Positions 37,408 to 46,288 of a stretch of 64,000 bases of DNA are shown here, in pieces. Origin of the DNA: Cellulophaga lytica DSM 7489 (GTDB lineage Bacteria; Bacteroidota; Bacteroidia; Flavobacteriales; Flavobacteriaceae); contig NC_015167.1 in assembly GCF_000190595.1 (NCBI RefSeq), forward strand, positions 1,601,501 to 1,665,500, read 5' to 3'. The first letter of the stretch is position 1, and each line of letters begins with the position of its first letter. The notes below the pieces were generated by a model. That model saw only the letters and a program-made list of their open reading frames with translations, searched no databases and was not told the DNA's origin. The translations under genes and the position numbers were made by a program.

Positions 37408-38724
37408 ATGAAACAAAAATATATATACCTAGTAGCATTAGTAGCATTTTTTGCTGTAAGCTGCGATGATTATTTAGAAATTGAACCAGAAGGAAAAGTT
37501 ATACCAGAATCTCTAGAAGAATTTAGAGCGGTACTAACAAAAGGATATGATGTTTTTCCGGAGCAAAAATCTAGGGTTGCTTACAGGGCAGATGAGTTAA
37601 TTTTAGATGAAAATAGTTTTGATTTTACATCGTACAAAGATGTGTATTCTTGGAAAGATGCCAATCCAGATCCGCAAACGGCACCTTACCCTTATATACA
37701 AGTGTATAACTCTATTTTTTACACTAATCATGTTATAGAAGATGGTGCAGAAAAAATTGAAGAATCACAAGAAAAAAATCAATTATTGGGAGAGGCTTAT
37801 GCACTACGTGCTTATGCACATTTTGATTTGGTAAACCTTTATGGAGTACCTTATAATGCTACAACTGCAGCAACAGATACTGGAGTTCCTTTGGCTTTGG
37901 GGATAGATCTAGAGCAGGTTTTTGTACCTGTATCTGTGCAAGAAGTGTATAACCAAGTGCTAATAGATATAGAAAAGGCAAAGTCGCTATTAAATGTTAC
38001 TAAGTTTGATGCTGGTTTAAATTACAGATTTACTAAAACAGCAATTTTAGCCTTAGAGGCTCGTGTGCATACGTATATGAATAATAGTGAAGCCGCTTTA
38101 ACGGCTGCTAATGCTGCTTTAGCTTTAAATAAAGAGCTTGTTAATTTAAATGACACGCCACAATTGCCAAATTTATACACATCTGTGGAGTCTATCATGG
38201 CATTAGAAGATGTGTTTGACCCTAGTGTTAGAAATAGTTCTTTTATTTCTGATGATTTATTAGCTATTTATGATACAGCAAACGATTTAAGGTTTGGATT
38301 GTATTTTTCTGAAGATGGTAGTAACTACAAAGCAGCAAAAGGCGGTGAGCAAGAGTTTAATTGTTCGTTTAGAGTGTCTGAGTTGGTTTTAATAAAAGCC
38401 GAAGCACAGGCAAAACTAGGAGCTTTAGAGGATGCAAAAGCTACCTTGTTGGCATTTATGCAAAATCGTTACCAAAGTGCATATATGGCTAATTTAGCAA
38501 CGGCTATTAACCCAATGTCTGCTAATGAGTTTATGCAAGAGTTATATGAAGAACGTTGGAGAGAATTGGCGCTAGAAGGTCACCGTTGGTTTGATTTAAG
38601 AAGAAGTAACCAAAAGGTAATAACACATACTTTAAGCGGTGTAGACTTTCAGTTAAGTGAAAATGATCCACGATATACTTTGCCATTTCCAGCAGATGCA
38701 AGATTAAATAACCCGGAATTATAA
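37408..38724 (+). CDS. SusD/RagB family nutrient-binding lipoprotein
   Basis: 438 residues. The signal ends in a lipobox (FAVSC) and the mature start CDDYLEIEPEGK is classic for SusD-like proteins. TPR-like helices include LLGEAYALRAYAHFDLVNLYG. The C-terminal RWRELALEGHRWFDLRR segment is present. It is on the short side for the family. It caps the SusC barrel at the cell surface and binds the nutrient. The gap to susC is 11 bases. Confidence 0.94.
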   Translation: MKQKYIYLVALVAFFAVSCDDYLEIEPEGKVIPESLEEFRAVLTKGYDVFPEQKSRVAYRADELILDENSFDFTSYKDVYSWKDANPDPQTAPYPYIQVYNSIFYTNHVIEDGAEKIEESQEKNQLLGEAYALRAYAHFDLVNLYGVPYNATTAATDTGVPLALGIDLEQVFVPVSVQEVYNQVLIDIEKAKSLLNVTKFDAGLNYRFTKTAILALEARVHTYMNNSEAALTAANAALALNKELVNLNDTPQLPNLYTSVESIMALEDVFDPSVRNSSFISDDLLAIYDTANDLRFGLYFSEDGSNYKAAKGGEQEFNCSFRVSELVLIKAEAQAKLGALEDAKATLLAFMQNRYQSAYMANLATAINPMSANEFMQELYEERWRELALEGHRWFDLRRSNQKVITHTLSGVDFQLSENDPRYTLPFPADARLNNPEL

Positions 38725-38762
38725 TATTACGAGTTAGTCAGCGAGCAATTATTGTTCAACTA

Positions 38763-38789
38763 AACCCGATAATTTTATCGGGTTTTTTT
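38763..38789 (+). terminator. Terminator after susD
   Basis: AACCCGAT (38763-38770) pairs with ATCGGGTT (38777-38784), followed by a T-run. The response regulator ATG lies only 21 bases beyond, so the regulator is expressed by read-through or from a promoter inside the hairpin region. Confidence 0.82.
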
Positions 38790-38809
38790 ATTTTTATGCA
38801 AAAAATAAT

Positions 38810-39565
38810 ATGCTTGTAGTTGTAGTAGAAGATGAAGATTTGGCAGCAGATTATTTAATTGGTTTGCTAAAAGCGCAAAGTGTTGTGCCTGTAACTAAAA
38901 TAATACATTTGGGTTCTGTGCAAGAAATGGTGTCTTTTTTTAATGATGCCAAGCCAGATTTAATTTTTATGGACATTCATTTAGGTGATGGTAAAAGTTT
39001 AGAGGCCTTTACACAAACAAATATTACTGCTCCTATTGTTTTCACTACAGCTTATGATGATTATGCCATACGTGTATTTAAACACTTTACAATAGACTAT
39101 TTGCTTAAGCCTTTTGAAGCTAAAGATGTGTATAAGGCATTACAAAAGTATACGCAGATAAAAGAAAATTTTTCATTTTACAATACCGCAAAATCCTTAG
39201 AGGCTTTAGATGGAAAAACACAGCAAGAGCGTTTTTTAGTGCAGTCTGGTCATCAGCTAAAATCTATAGAAAGTGCTGAGGTTGCCTTTTTTTATAGTGA
39301 AGGAAAAAATCTTTTTTTATTTACAACCACATCTGAAAATTACTTGTATAAAGACACGTTACGAGATATATCAGAAAAACTAAACCCTGAGATCTTTTTT
39401 AAAGTAAACAGAAATTATATTATACACATAAATGCTATAAAAGAGATTGTAAAACATAATCCGCAAAAAATAGAATTACACCTAAAAGTGGCACACGCAA
39501 GTGCAAAACCTATTTTAGTAAGTAAGTTTGAGGTTAAAAATTTTAAAATTTGGTTAGATAAGTAG
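38810..39565 (+). CDS. LytTR family response regulator
   Basis: 251 residues. The receiver domain has acidic residues at the N-terminus (VEDED, 7-10), the phospho-acceptor Asp55 in FMDIHLGDG and the conserved Lys100 in LLKPF. A LytTR DNA-binding domain fills the C-terminal half (FLVQSGHQLKSIES, then FFKVNRNYIIHINAI). No kinase lies beside it; the LytS-type kinase at 29794 on the far side of the metalloprotease/SusC/SusD genes is the natural partner. It probably regulates this nutrient locus. Confidence 0.92.
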   Translation: MLVVVVEDEDLAADYLIGLLKAQSVVPVTKIIHLGSVQEMVSFFNDAKPDLIFMDIHLGDGKSLEAFTQTNITAPIVFTTAYDDYAIRVFKHFTIDYLLKPFEAKDVYKALQKYTQIKENFSFYNTAKSLEALDGKTQQERFLVQSGHQLKSIESAEVAFFYSEGKNLFLFTTTSENYLYKDTLRDISEKLNPEIFFKVNRNYIIHINAIKEIVKHNPQKIELHLKVAHASAKPILVSKFEVKNFKIWLDK

Positions 39566-39576
39566 CTGCTTGGTGT

Positions 39577-40083
39577 TTATAGTTTTTTGCTAAACAACAA
39601 CCTTGCTCCACGTTCTTTAGATGTAAATTGGCGTACCATTTGCAAATCTAACTTTTCTAAAACTCTCCTAGATGCGTGGTTTTCTGGGCTAGCGGTAGCT
39701 AAAATTTCAGTTAAATTAAGTTCGTTTTTAGCGTAGTCTATCCAGAACTTACCTATTTCTGTAGCAATGCCTTTGCCCCAAAAATTATCATCTAATATAA
39801 AGCCAAACTCATAACTTTCTTTGCCAAGGTAATTGCACTTTAATAAGCCAGATACACCAATAAAAGCATTATCTTCTTTGCTTGTTAAGCACCAAAAACC
39901 AACAGTTTCATCTGTTGTGGTAATAAAATCATCTTCAACTATTTTTTGTAGTTCATTAGCAGTTAAAACACGACCTTTTAAAGTGTTTTGCATAACCAAC
40001 GGATTTTTGCAAAACAGGTCTTCCAGTGGTTTTCTGTACGTGGTACTTAAGGGCGTAAATTGTATTCTTTGACTTTGTAACAT
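39577..40083 (-). CDS. GNAT family N-acetyltransferase
   Basis: 168 residues from the Met at 40083 (MLQSQRIQFTPLSTTYRKPL), which is a typical start; the frame has a Met five codons earlier. The acetyl-CoA loop is represented by DDNFWGKGIATEI, and the C-terminal ATASPENHASRRVLEKLDL is characteristic of RimJ/RimL-like members. The acetylated substrate is unknown. It converges with the response regulator gene with 11 bases between. Confidence 0.85.
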   Translation of the reverse strand: MLQSQRIQFTPLSTTYRKPLEDLFCKNPLVMQNTLKGRVLTANELQKIVEDDFITTTDETVGFWCLTSKEDNAFIGVSGLLKCNYLGKESYEFGFILDDNFWGKGIATEIGKFWIDYAKNELNLTEILATASPENHASRRVLEKLDLQMVRQFTSKERGARLLFSKKL

Positions 40084-40247
40084 TCTAGTAAAATACAATT
40101 TTATTTTTAAACTGTAATTTGTTTAGAGGTTACTTGGTGGTTTTGTAATAAGCTAGCTTAAAATAAATATAGGGGTAAGGCAATTTAAACCAGTGCTCTA
40201 CCCCTAAATAAGTAATAACATACTTTTTAAGCTGTAGGTTAAGTTTG

Positions 40248-40550
40248 TTAATTACTCATATTGCTTTTTAAGTTTTTCATAAATGCTGCAAAAGCAGGTT
40301 GAAATTCTTCAAAAAGTGGATTTTTTCTATTTCTTAGCATTACTTCTCCAAATAGTTTAATTCCAAGTATAAATTCTACACTTTCGTTATCTCCTTTAAA
40401 CCCAAGTTTTCCTTTGGCTGCATTTAATAGTTTTAAAATATCATCGTGGTTTTCTATGTCAAATTCAGTAAATTCATTTGCTTCAGAGCCATCTTTTTTC
40501 TCTATTTCCTGTAAGTGTAGTGTGTACTTATTATTTCTTTTAGTAGCCAT
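40248..40550 (-). CDS. DUF3861 family protein
   Basis: A small cytoplasmic protein of 100 residues. The conserved core DIENHDDILKLL and FILGIKLFGEVMLRNRKNPLFEEF matches DUF3861. Function is unknown. It is five bases after the NmrA-like gene and is co-transcribed with it. Confidence 0.85.
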   Translation of the reverse strand: MATKRNNKYTLHLQEIEKKDGSEANEFTEFDIENHDDILKLLNAAKGKLGFKGDNESVEFILGIKLFGEVMLRNRKNPLFEEFQPAFAAFMKNLKSNMSN

Positions 40551-40555
40551 ACTCT

Positions 40556-41404
40556 TTATTTATTTTTAAAGTCTTTAATTAATTCACTAACTAACTTGTG
40601 TTTTCTGTTCATTACCTTTTCATAGTCAGATGCTACATTAAAACTACCGTTATTTATTCCGTCATAAATACCAGAAACTACAGTGCCAATAAAATTGCCT
40701 AATTCTGCTTTTCGTTCCTCTAAATATTCTTCTGAACTTAACTGCTTGTAAGTAAGTTTTGTGCTGTAGGTTTTGTTTATTTCATTAGCCAGTTCTTGCT
40801 GTGTAATAGGAGTTGCTGCCAAATTGTAAACGTTATACTTTATACTGTCATTTAATAACATTTGTACATATGCATTAGCAAGTTCTTCTCTACTAGTGTA
40901 AGCACATTTACCATCGCCAGCGCTGTTCCAAATACAACCTTTTGTTTTGTACTGCTCTATATACTCTAAGTCTGGCTCTATGTACAAACCGTTTCTGCCA
41001 ATTGCCCAGTTTAGTTTAGAGGCTTCAATATCTCTTTCTGTTTGCCTGTTGCTATTAATAATTGGGTCAAAAGCAGTATTTGTTGTGTTGCCGACAATAC
41101 TAGTATATACAATTTTGTTTAGGCTGTTAGCTTCTGCTGCTTTAATAATGTTGCGGTGTTGCTGTATCCTTTTTTTGGGAGTGTCCATACCAGAAACTAC
41201 TAGTATTTTATCGACACCTTTTAAGGCAGATTCAAAATCTGTATAACTATCATAATCTCCTTTCCTTACTTCTACGCCAAGGAATTCTGCTTTTTTTGGA
41301 GTTCTAGCAATAGCTATAACATTTTCAGCTCCAATTTGTGTTTTTAATTCTTTTACAATGGCAGCTCCTAAGTTGCCATTTGCTGCGGTTACTGCTATCT
41401 TCAT
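40556..41404 (-). CDS. NmrA/QorB-like NAD(P)-binding protein
   Basis: 282 residues with an atypical SDR fold. The N-terminal MKIAVTAANGNLGAAIVKEL binds NAD(P). A RKGDYDS segment and INRQTERDIEAS-like region resemble QorB (quinone reductase 2) and NmrA-type redox sensors. The active-site tyrosine motif of classical SDRs is absent, as usual in this group. It forms a two-gene operon with the DUF3861 gene. Confidence 0.83.
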   Translation of the reverse strand: MKIAVTAANGNLGAAIVKELKTQIGAENVIAIARTPKKAEFLGVEVRKGDYDSYTDFESALKGVDKILVVSGMDTPKKRIQQHRNIIKAAEANSLNKIVYTSIVGNTTNTAFDPIINSNRQTERDIEASKLNWAIGRNGLYIEPDLEYIEQYKTKGCIWNSAGDGKCAYTSREELANAYVQMLLNDSIKYNVYNLAATPITQQELANEINKTYSTKLTYKQLSSEEYLEERKAELGNFIGTVVSGIYDGINNGSFNVASDYEKVMNRKHKLVSELIKDFKNK

Positions 41405-41504
41405 TACACTATTGTTTTATAATTTAAGTATAGTACAAAGTAAGTGAGTTATGTTAGTGTAAAAAAGGTAAATGTTTGCATAGATTTGTTAATCTTTACA
41501 ACAA

Positions 41505-42380
41505 TTAATTTTGTTTTATTGATGCTATAAATTGTTTAGGTGTGTAGCTGGTGTGTTTTTTAAAGAATTTTGAAAAATTAGAAACCTCTTCAAAACCAAG
41601 CAAATAAGATGTTATGCTTATGTTTTTATCTTGGTCTGATAAGTATTGTTTTGCTTTAAGAATAATTACGTCGTCAATAAAGCTTTTTGCGGTTTTATGG
41701 GTAAATACTTTACAGGTATCATTTAATTTACGGTAAGTTGTGTTTAAAATTTTGCAATACTCATTTACATTTCTTGTGATAGATATATTTTTGTCTAACT
41801 GGTTTTGAAATTGAATAAACAAGCTAATATCAGATTTGTTTTGCTCTAAATTAAACTGTTTAGAGAGTGTTTTTATTTTTAAAAACGCTACTCTAAGCAA
41901 CGATTGTATTATTTGCTTACTAACGGTTGTTTTTGATAATGAAAACTCTTTATAAATAAGAGCAAAAACAGTAACAAGTGTGTAGTGTGTATTTGTGTTA
42001 GTAATAGTTAATTTTGGACTGTGTAAAAAGCTGTTGTATGGGTAGCTATAACTTAGGTCTTTAAATGTTTGCTGATTTTCATTTAAAAAATCTTGAGTGA
42101 AAATAGCAATATAACCTTTTACATTTTTTTGCTTTAACCAAGCGTGAGTCTGATTTTTACCAACAAACAACATGTCATTTTTTTTATAGCTGTATGTTTT
42201 AAAATCTATAAGATGCTCACCTGTGCCTTCTGTTATAAAAACTATAGCGTAGAACTTTAATCTGTGCGGAATGCTTCTGTTTTGTATGTCATAATTGGCT
42301 AAAAAATAATCTAACTCCCATACGTTTATCCCAAAATCTTCCTGTTCCTTTTTAAAGGTGTACTCTTGTATATTTTTCAT
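41505..42380 (-). CDS. AraC family transcriptional regulator
   Basis: 291 residues. The N-terminal cupin-type sensor (FYAIVFITEGTGEHLIDF, MLFVGKNQTHAW) resembles that of the AraC protein at 26659. The C-terminal double helix-turn-helix ends with YLLGFEEVSNFSKFFKKHTSYTP. The first helix-turn-helix is less conserved. The transglutaminase-like gene lies 18 bases upstream, so the two share a transcript. Confidence 0.88.
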   Translation of the reverse strand: MKNIQEYTFKKEQEDFGINVWELDYFLANYDIQNRSIPHRLKFYAIVFITEGTGEHLIDFKTYSYKKNDMLFVGKNQTHAWLKQKNVKGYIAIFTQDFLNENQQTFKDLSYSYPYNSFLHSPKLTITNTNTHYTLVTVFALIYKEFSLSKTTVSKQIIQSLLRVAFLKIKTLSKQFNLEQNKSDISLFIQFQNQLDKNISITRNVNEYCKILNTTYRKLNDTCKVFTHKTAKSFIDDVIILKAKQYLSDQDKNISITSYLLGFEEVSNFSKFFKKHTSYTPKQFIASIKQN

Positions 42381-42398
42381 ACATACTAATGGAGTAAA

Positions 42399-43034
42399 CT
42401 ATAATTTAAATTCTGTTTGGTTTTTTGGAGTGTCAAAAATATGCGGATAATGTTCTTTAGCATTTTTAATCATAAATGCTACTGGCACATCATCAAAATG
42501 ACCGTAATCTTCTAAATATTCCATAAAAGTATTCCCTTCTCTATTAAATTCTTGTAAAACGGAATCATTTTCTCCATCAAACTCTAAAGGTGCAACGTTA
42601 AACATTTTACATAGTGATGCGTTAAAAGCAGGAGACATTTTAAGCCATTTGCCATTTATATAAGCATTAACCATACCGTGGTTAGTTAATTCATTGCTTC
42701 CAAATTTTTCAATAAGGCGTTCTGCTCCTATGTGGTTTTTAACTTTGGCTAAGTGTAGCCTAGCAGGTATATTAAGCGCTCTTAAGCAGGTAATTAATAA
42801 AATAGATTTGTCTATGCAATGTCCGCTATCTCTTTTAGCAATTGTACTTGCTTTATAGTTTTCTTTAGAAAAACTAAGGTTGTAAGGGTTGTACCTCCAA
42901 GAATCTCTTATTTTTAAATATACAAGTTTGCATTGCTCTTTGGGTGTAAGCGTCGGCTTTTTATATGCTGCTATAAGATTTTGAATTTCTTTTGTTTCAT
43001 AATCAAAAAAATAGGTAGGAGATAGGTAGTCCAT
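42399..43034 (-). CDS. Transglutaminase-like domain protein
   Basis: 211 residues without a signal peptide. The fold is indicated by SGHCIDKSILLITCLRALNI (Cys73) and LTNHGMVNAYINGKWLKM (His119). The third catalytic residue, an Asp in the usual W-x-x-x-D position, is Ser134 here (MSPAFN), so the triad is incomplete. It may act as a weak hydrolase, use another acid, or be a binding protein. It precedes an AraC regulator in the same operon. Confidence 0.78.
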   Translation of the reverse strand: MDYLSPTYFFDYETKEIQNLIAAYKKPTLTPKEQCKLVYLKIRDSWRYNPYNLSFSKENYKASTIAKRDSGHCIDKSILLITCLRALNIPARLHLAKVKNHIGAERLIEKFGSNELTNHGMVNAYINGKWLKMSPAFNASLCKMFNVAPLEFDGENDSVLQEFNREGNTFMEYLEDYGHFDDVPVAFMIKNAKEHYPHIFDTPKNQTEFKL

Positions 43035-43114
43035 AATAATTATTGTGTTTTTTGATTTAGTTTAAATATAGCAAAAAGAATATTACCTATGTTGTAGTTT
43101 GTTTTTTAAAATAA

Positions 43115-43142
43115 CAAAACCCCAGATAAATCTGAGGTTTTG
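43115..43142 (-). terminator. Terminator after the aldehyde dehydrogenase gene
   Basis: CAAAACCCCAGA (43115-43126) pairs with TCTGAGGTTTTG (43131-43142) with one mismatch. It lies 27 bases past the stop codon, and the minus-strand tail is T-rich. Confidence 0.75.
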
Positions 43143-43168
43143 TATAAAAATCTATAGGTTTAACTCAA

Positions 43169-44671
43169 TTAAAAGAAGCCCATTGGTTTTTTATCGTAAG
43201 AGATTAACATGTTTTTTACAACACGGTAATGATCTAATGCCATTTTGTGGTTTTCACGACCAAATCCAGATTCTTTAACTCCACCAAAAGGTGCATGCGC
43301 AGGATAGGTATTGTATTGGTTTACCCAAACTCTACCTGCTTGTATAGCACGTGGTACTTGGTATAATTCGTGTGCATCACGAGACCAAACACCAGCACCT
43401 AAACCGTAAGGTGTATCGTTTGCAATAGCAATAGCTTCTTCAGTAGTTTTAAAGGTTGTTAATGCTACAACAGGGCCAAAAATTTCTTCTTGGAATACAC
43501 GCATTTTGTTGTCTCCTTTTAAAACAGTTGGTTGCACGTAGTAACCGTCGGCTAATTCACCTTCATAATTACCAGCTTCACCACCAGCTAACACCGCTGC
43601 ACCTTCTTCAATACCAATTTTAATATAGTTTAATATTTTTTCGTATTGTGCTTTAGATACCTGAGAACCAATCATTGTTTCTGGATCTAATGGGTTTCCT
43701 GGCTTCACTAATTTTAAGCGTTCTTGCATTTTTTCTACAAAACGATCTGCAATATCTTCGTGTACTAAAATACGAGAAGGAGATGTGCAAATTTCACCTT
43801 GATTTAAGGCAAACATTAATGCACCTTCTATAGCTTTACTAAAGAATTCATCATCTTTATCTGCTACAGATGGGAAGAAAATGTTAGGAGATTTCCCACC
43901 TAATTCCATAGTTACAGGAATAATGTTTTCTGCTGCATTGTGCAATACAGTACGTCCTGTTTCTGTGGAACCAGTAAATGATAATTTTGCTATTCTTTTA
44001 GATGTTGCTAATGCAGCACCAGCTTCTTTACCAAAACCAGTAACAATATTTAATACACCAGCAGGTAAAATATCACCAATTAGTTCCATTAAAGCCATAA
44101 CACTTGTAGGTGTTTGTTCTGCTGGTTTTACAACCGTTGTACAACCTGCTGCTAAAGCCGGAGCAATTTTCCAGGCTAACATTAACATTGGAAAATTCCA
44201 AGGAATAATTTCACCAACAACACCAACTGGTTCGTGTAATACAATACTAACAGTATCTTTATCGTGTTCAGAAATACTACCTTCATCTGCACGAATAACT
44301 CCTGCAAAATAACGGAAATGATCTATACAGTAAGGAATATCTGCTGCACGTGCTTCACGAATTGGCTTACCATTATCAATAGTTTCTAAGGTTGCTAAAT
44401 ACTCTAAGTTATCTTCCATAACTTGAGCAATTTTTAATAACGCATTACTACGTTCTGTTGCAGATGCGTTGCTCCACGCTGGGAAAGCCTCGTGTGCTGC
44501 ATCTAATGCAAGGTCTATATCTTCTTGTGTAGATCTTGCTGCTTGTGTAAATACTTTTCCGTCTACTGGAGATCTGTTTTCAAAATATTGACCTTTAATT
44601 GGGTCAACAAATTTTCCTCCAATAAAGTTTCCATATCTTTCTTTAAATTCGGGTTTTGTTACATTTGCCAT
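43169..44671 (-). CDS. Aldehyde dehydrogenase family protein
   Basis: 500 residues from the Met at 44671 (MANVTKPEFKERYGNFIGGK); the longer frame adds 15 residues. It oxidises an aldehyde with NAD(P). Catalytic Cys295 lies in GEICTSPSR, Glu256 in MELGGKSP and Asn159 in IPWNFP. The sequence is of the acetaldehyde/chloroacetaldehyde dehydrogenase type. An AraC regulator gene lies 203 bases upstream on the same strand and is the likely controller. Confidence 0.93.
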   Translation of the reverse strand: MANVTKPEFKERYGNFIGGKFVDPIKGQYFENRSPVDGKVFTQAARSTQEDIDLALDAAHEAFPAWSNASATERSNALLKIAQVMEDNLEYLATLETIDNGKPIREARAADIPYCIDHFRYFAGVIRADEGSISEHDKDTVSIVLHEPVGVVGEIIPWNFPMLMLAWKIAPALAAGCTTVVKPAEQTPTSVMALMELIGDILPAGVLNIVTGFGKEAGAALATSKRIAKLSFTGSTETGRTVLHNAAENIIPVTMELGGKSPNIFFPSVADKDDEFFSKAIEGALMFALNQGEICTSPSRILVHEDIADRFVEKMQERLKLVKPGNPLDPETMIGSQVSKAQYEKILNYIKIGIEEGAAVLAGGEAGNYEGELADGYYVQPTVLKGDNKMRVFQEEIFGPVVALTTFKTTEEAIAIANDTPYGLGAGVWSRDAHELYQVPRAIQAGRVWVNQYNTYPAHAPFGGVKESGFGRENHKMALDHYRVVKNMLISYDKKPMGFF

Positions 44672-44733
44672 ATTACTTTGTTTTAATTTTTTTAAAAATC
44701 TGCTTGAAAAAAACAAGCGTTGTAATTATGATG

Positions 44734-44741
44734 CAAATGTA
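44734..44741 (-). promoter_or_regulatory. Probable -7 box of the aldehyde dehydrogenase gene
   Basis: TACATTTG on the minus strand lies 63 bases upstream of the start codon. A short stem, GCTTG-N7-CAAGC (44702-44718), lies in the leader. No good -33 box was found, which would fit activation by the AraC protein. Confidence 0.5.
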
Positions 44742-44874
44742 TAATGGAGTAGAAGCTTCTTATTTATTGATATGGTTCAATAACTTATGAAAACAGTTCA
44801 AGTTGTGTTTTTTTGATGTTAAACAAATATTAATTTGCGATTAAGTAGTTAATAATGAAGTTGTTAAAAATAAT

Positions 44875-45708
44875 TTATATTTCTGTTGGACTAATTCCGA
44901 ACTTGTTTTTGAAGGCTATACTAAAGTTAGACAGGTTGTTATATCCTATATCTAAATAAATATCAGACGGTTTTAAATCGCCTCCTTGTAAAAGTTCTTT
45001 TGCCTTTTGCAGTCGTTTGTCTTTTAACCATTTTCCTGGAGCTTCTTTATACTCGGCAGTAAAATGCCTTTTAAAAGTAGATAAACTCATATTACATAAA
45101 AAGGCAATTTCTTCTAACTTTAAATTAGAATGTATGTGATCTTCTACAATGTTTTTAAAAGGAGAAACTTCCTTAAATATTAATGCGTGTAAGTAATGCT
45201 CAAATTCACTACCATATTTATCTAGTAAATACAGTAATATTTCTTCAAATTTAAGCGATAGCATAGCATCACAATAAGCACTGTTTTCAAATGTTTTTGA
45301 CGATAGTGAGCTTATAAACGATGCAATATAATCATCGTTTTCAATCACAAAATAAGGCACTTTCTCTTGGTACGGCTTAACGTCTTTGGTGTATTTGCTT
45401 AAAAAATCGGTGAGTTTTTTTTCAGAAAAAAAGAAGAGTTTACAATAGTAAATTGCTTCAGTATCTAACAACTCTGTCCAAAGCCAGTTTCCTTTTTTTA
45501 AAAGTAAAGACTGTTCGCTATTAACTGCTTTAGAGGTGTTTGCAAAATGCACTTGCTTTTTTCCTACTTGAAGAAAGCTAAACATATTCATGCTTAAATT
45601 TACCTTGCTTTTTACAACATCATTAGTCATTTTAAAATCGTACACAAAAATGTCTTTGCTTTTTGATGGTGTATCAAAGTAAATTTCAGGAATATTTTCT
45701 ATAGCCAT
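44875..45708 (-). CDS. AraC family transcriptional regulator of the aldehyde dehydrogenase
   Basis: 277 residues. The C-terminal double helix-turn-helix is clear (LEEIAFLCNMSLSTFKRHFTAEYKEAP and DIYLDIGYNNLSNFSIAFKNKFGISP). The N-terminal half is an atypical sensor with no strong cupin motifs. It lies directly upstream of the aldehyde dehydrogenase gene in the same direction, a pairing that suggests aldehyde- or alcohol-responsive control (inference). Confidence 0.88.
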   Translation of the reverse strand: MAIENIPEIYFDTPSKSKDIFVYDFKMTNDVVKSKVNLSMNMFSFLQVGKKQVHFANTSKAVNSEQSLLLKKGNWLWTELLDTEAIYYCKLFFFSEKKLTDFLSKYTKDVKPYQEKVPYFVIENDDYIASFISSLSSKTFENSAYCDAMLSLKFEEILLYLLDKYGSEFEHYLHALIFKEVSPFKNIVEDHIHSNLKLEEIAFLCNMSLSTFKRHFTAEYKEAPGKWLKDKRLQKAKELLQGGDLKPSDIYLDIGYNNLSNFSIAFKNKFGISPTEI

Positions 45709-45727
45709 TTTACTGTGTTTAGGGCGT

Positions 45728-45758
45728 CAAAGGTACTATGCTTTATTCATCATAACAA
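45728..45758 (-). promoter_or_regulatory. Promoter of the AraC gene at 44875
   Basis: The minus-strand -7 box TACCTTTG (45735-45728) and -33 TTG (45758-45756) are separated by 20 bases. Most of the site overlaps the end of the RDD gene. Confidence 0.7.
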
Positions 45759-46242
45759 TAATCTCTTTTTTGTTTTTACTTTTAATAGTGTAGGTGTTTG
45801 TTATTGTGTTGTGAAAATAAATGTCTTCTTCCCAAATAACACCTTCAGTAAACACATAGATTACCAAATTTAAAAGCTGCAATATATTTTTTATAAATGA
45901 TTTTAATACCGATGGCTTTTTGCAGTGATCATCTACAACTTCAAAACCAATAAGTAATTTACCAAATGTTTTACCGGTTATGGTTTCTAAAACTGGATTT
46001 ATTGTAAAAAGACCTAATGTTACAATAAGTATATGTGGATAAGCAAAAGTGAAGAATTTTGCTAGTACATATACAATGCCGTAATACAAAAGTAAGTCTA
46101 GTAATTTAGACAATAACCGAAAGTTAAAGCTTTTTACATTAGGGTTGTATTTAAACTTAAACTCCATTGCTTTGTAATTTCCGTTTCTGTCTCTACGGTT
46201 TACAGTTTTATAGGTTTTTAATTCTGATATTTTTTGTGCCAT
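45736..46242 (-). CDS. RDD family membrane protein
   Basis: 168 residues with two clear membrane helices in the central part. The RDD family features are visible as FRLLSKLLDLLLYYG and GKTFGKLLIGFEVVD. The family is of uncertain function, with some members linked to ion transport. It lies between a TPR lipoprotein gene and an AraC gene, with no evident link to either. Confidence 0.82.
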   Translation of the reverse strand: MAQKISELKTYKTVNRRDRNGNYKAMEFKFKYNPNVKSFNFRLLSKLLDLLLYYGIVYVLAKFFTFAYPHILIVTLGLFTINPVLETITGKTFGKLLIGFEVVDDHCKKPSVLKSFIKNILQLLNLVIYVFTEGVIWEEDIYFHNTITNTYTIKSKNKKEIIVMMNKA

Positions 46243-46288
46243 TTTTAAGATAGACGAATAGCTTATTGTATTTATAGTGCCATTACAA

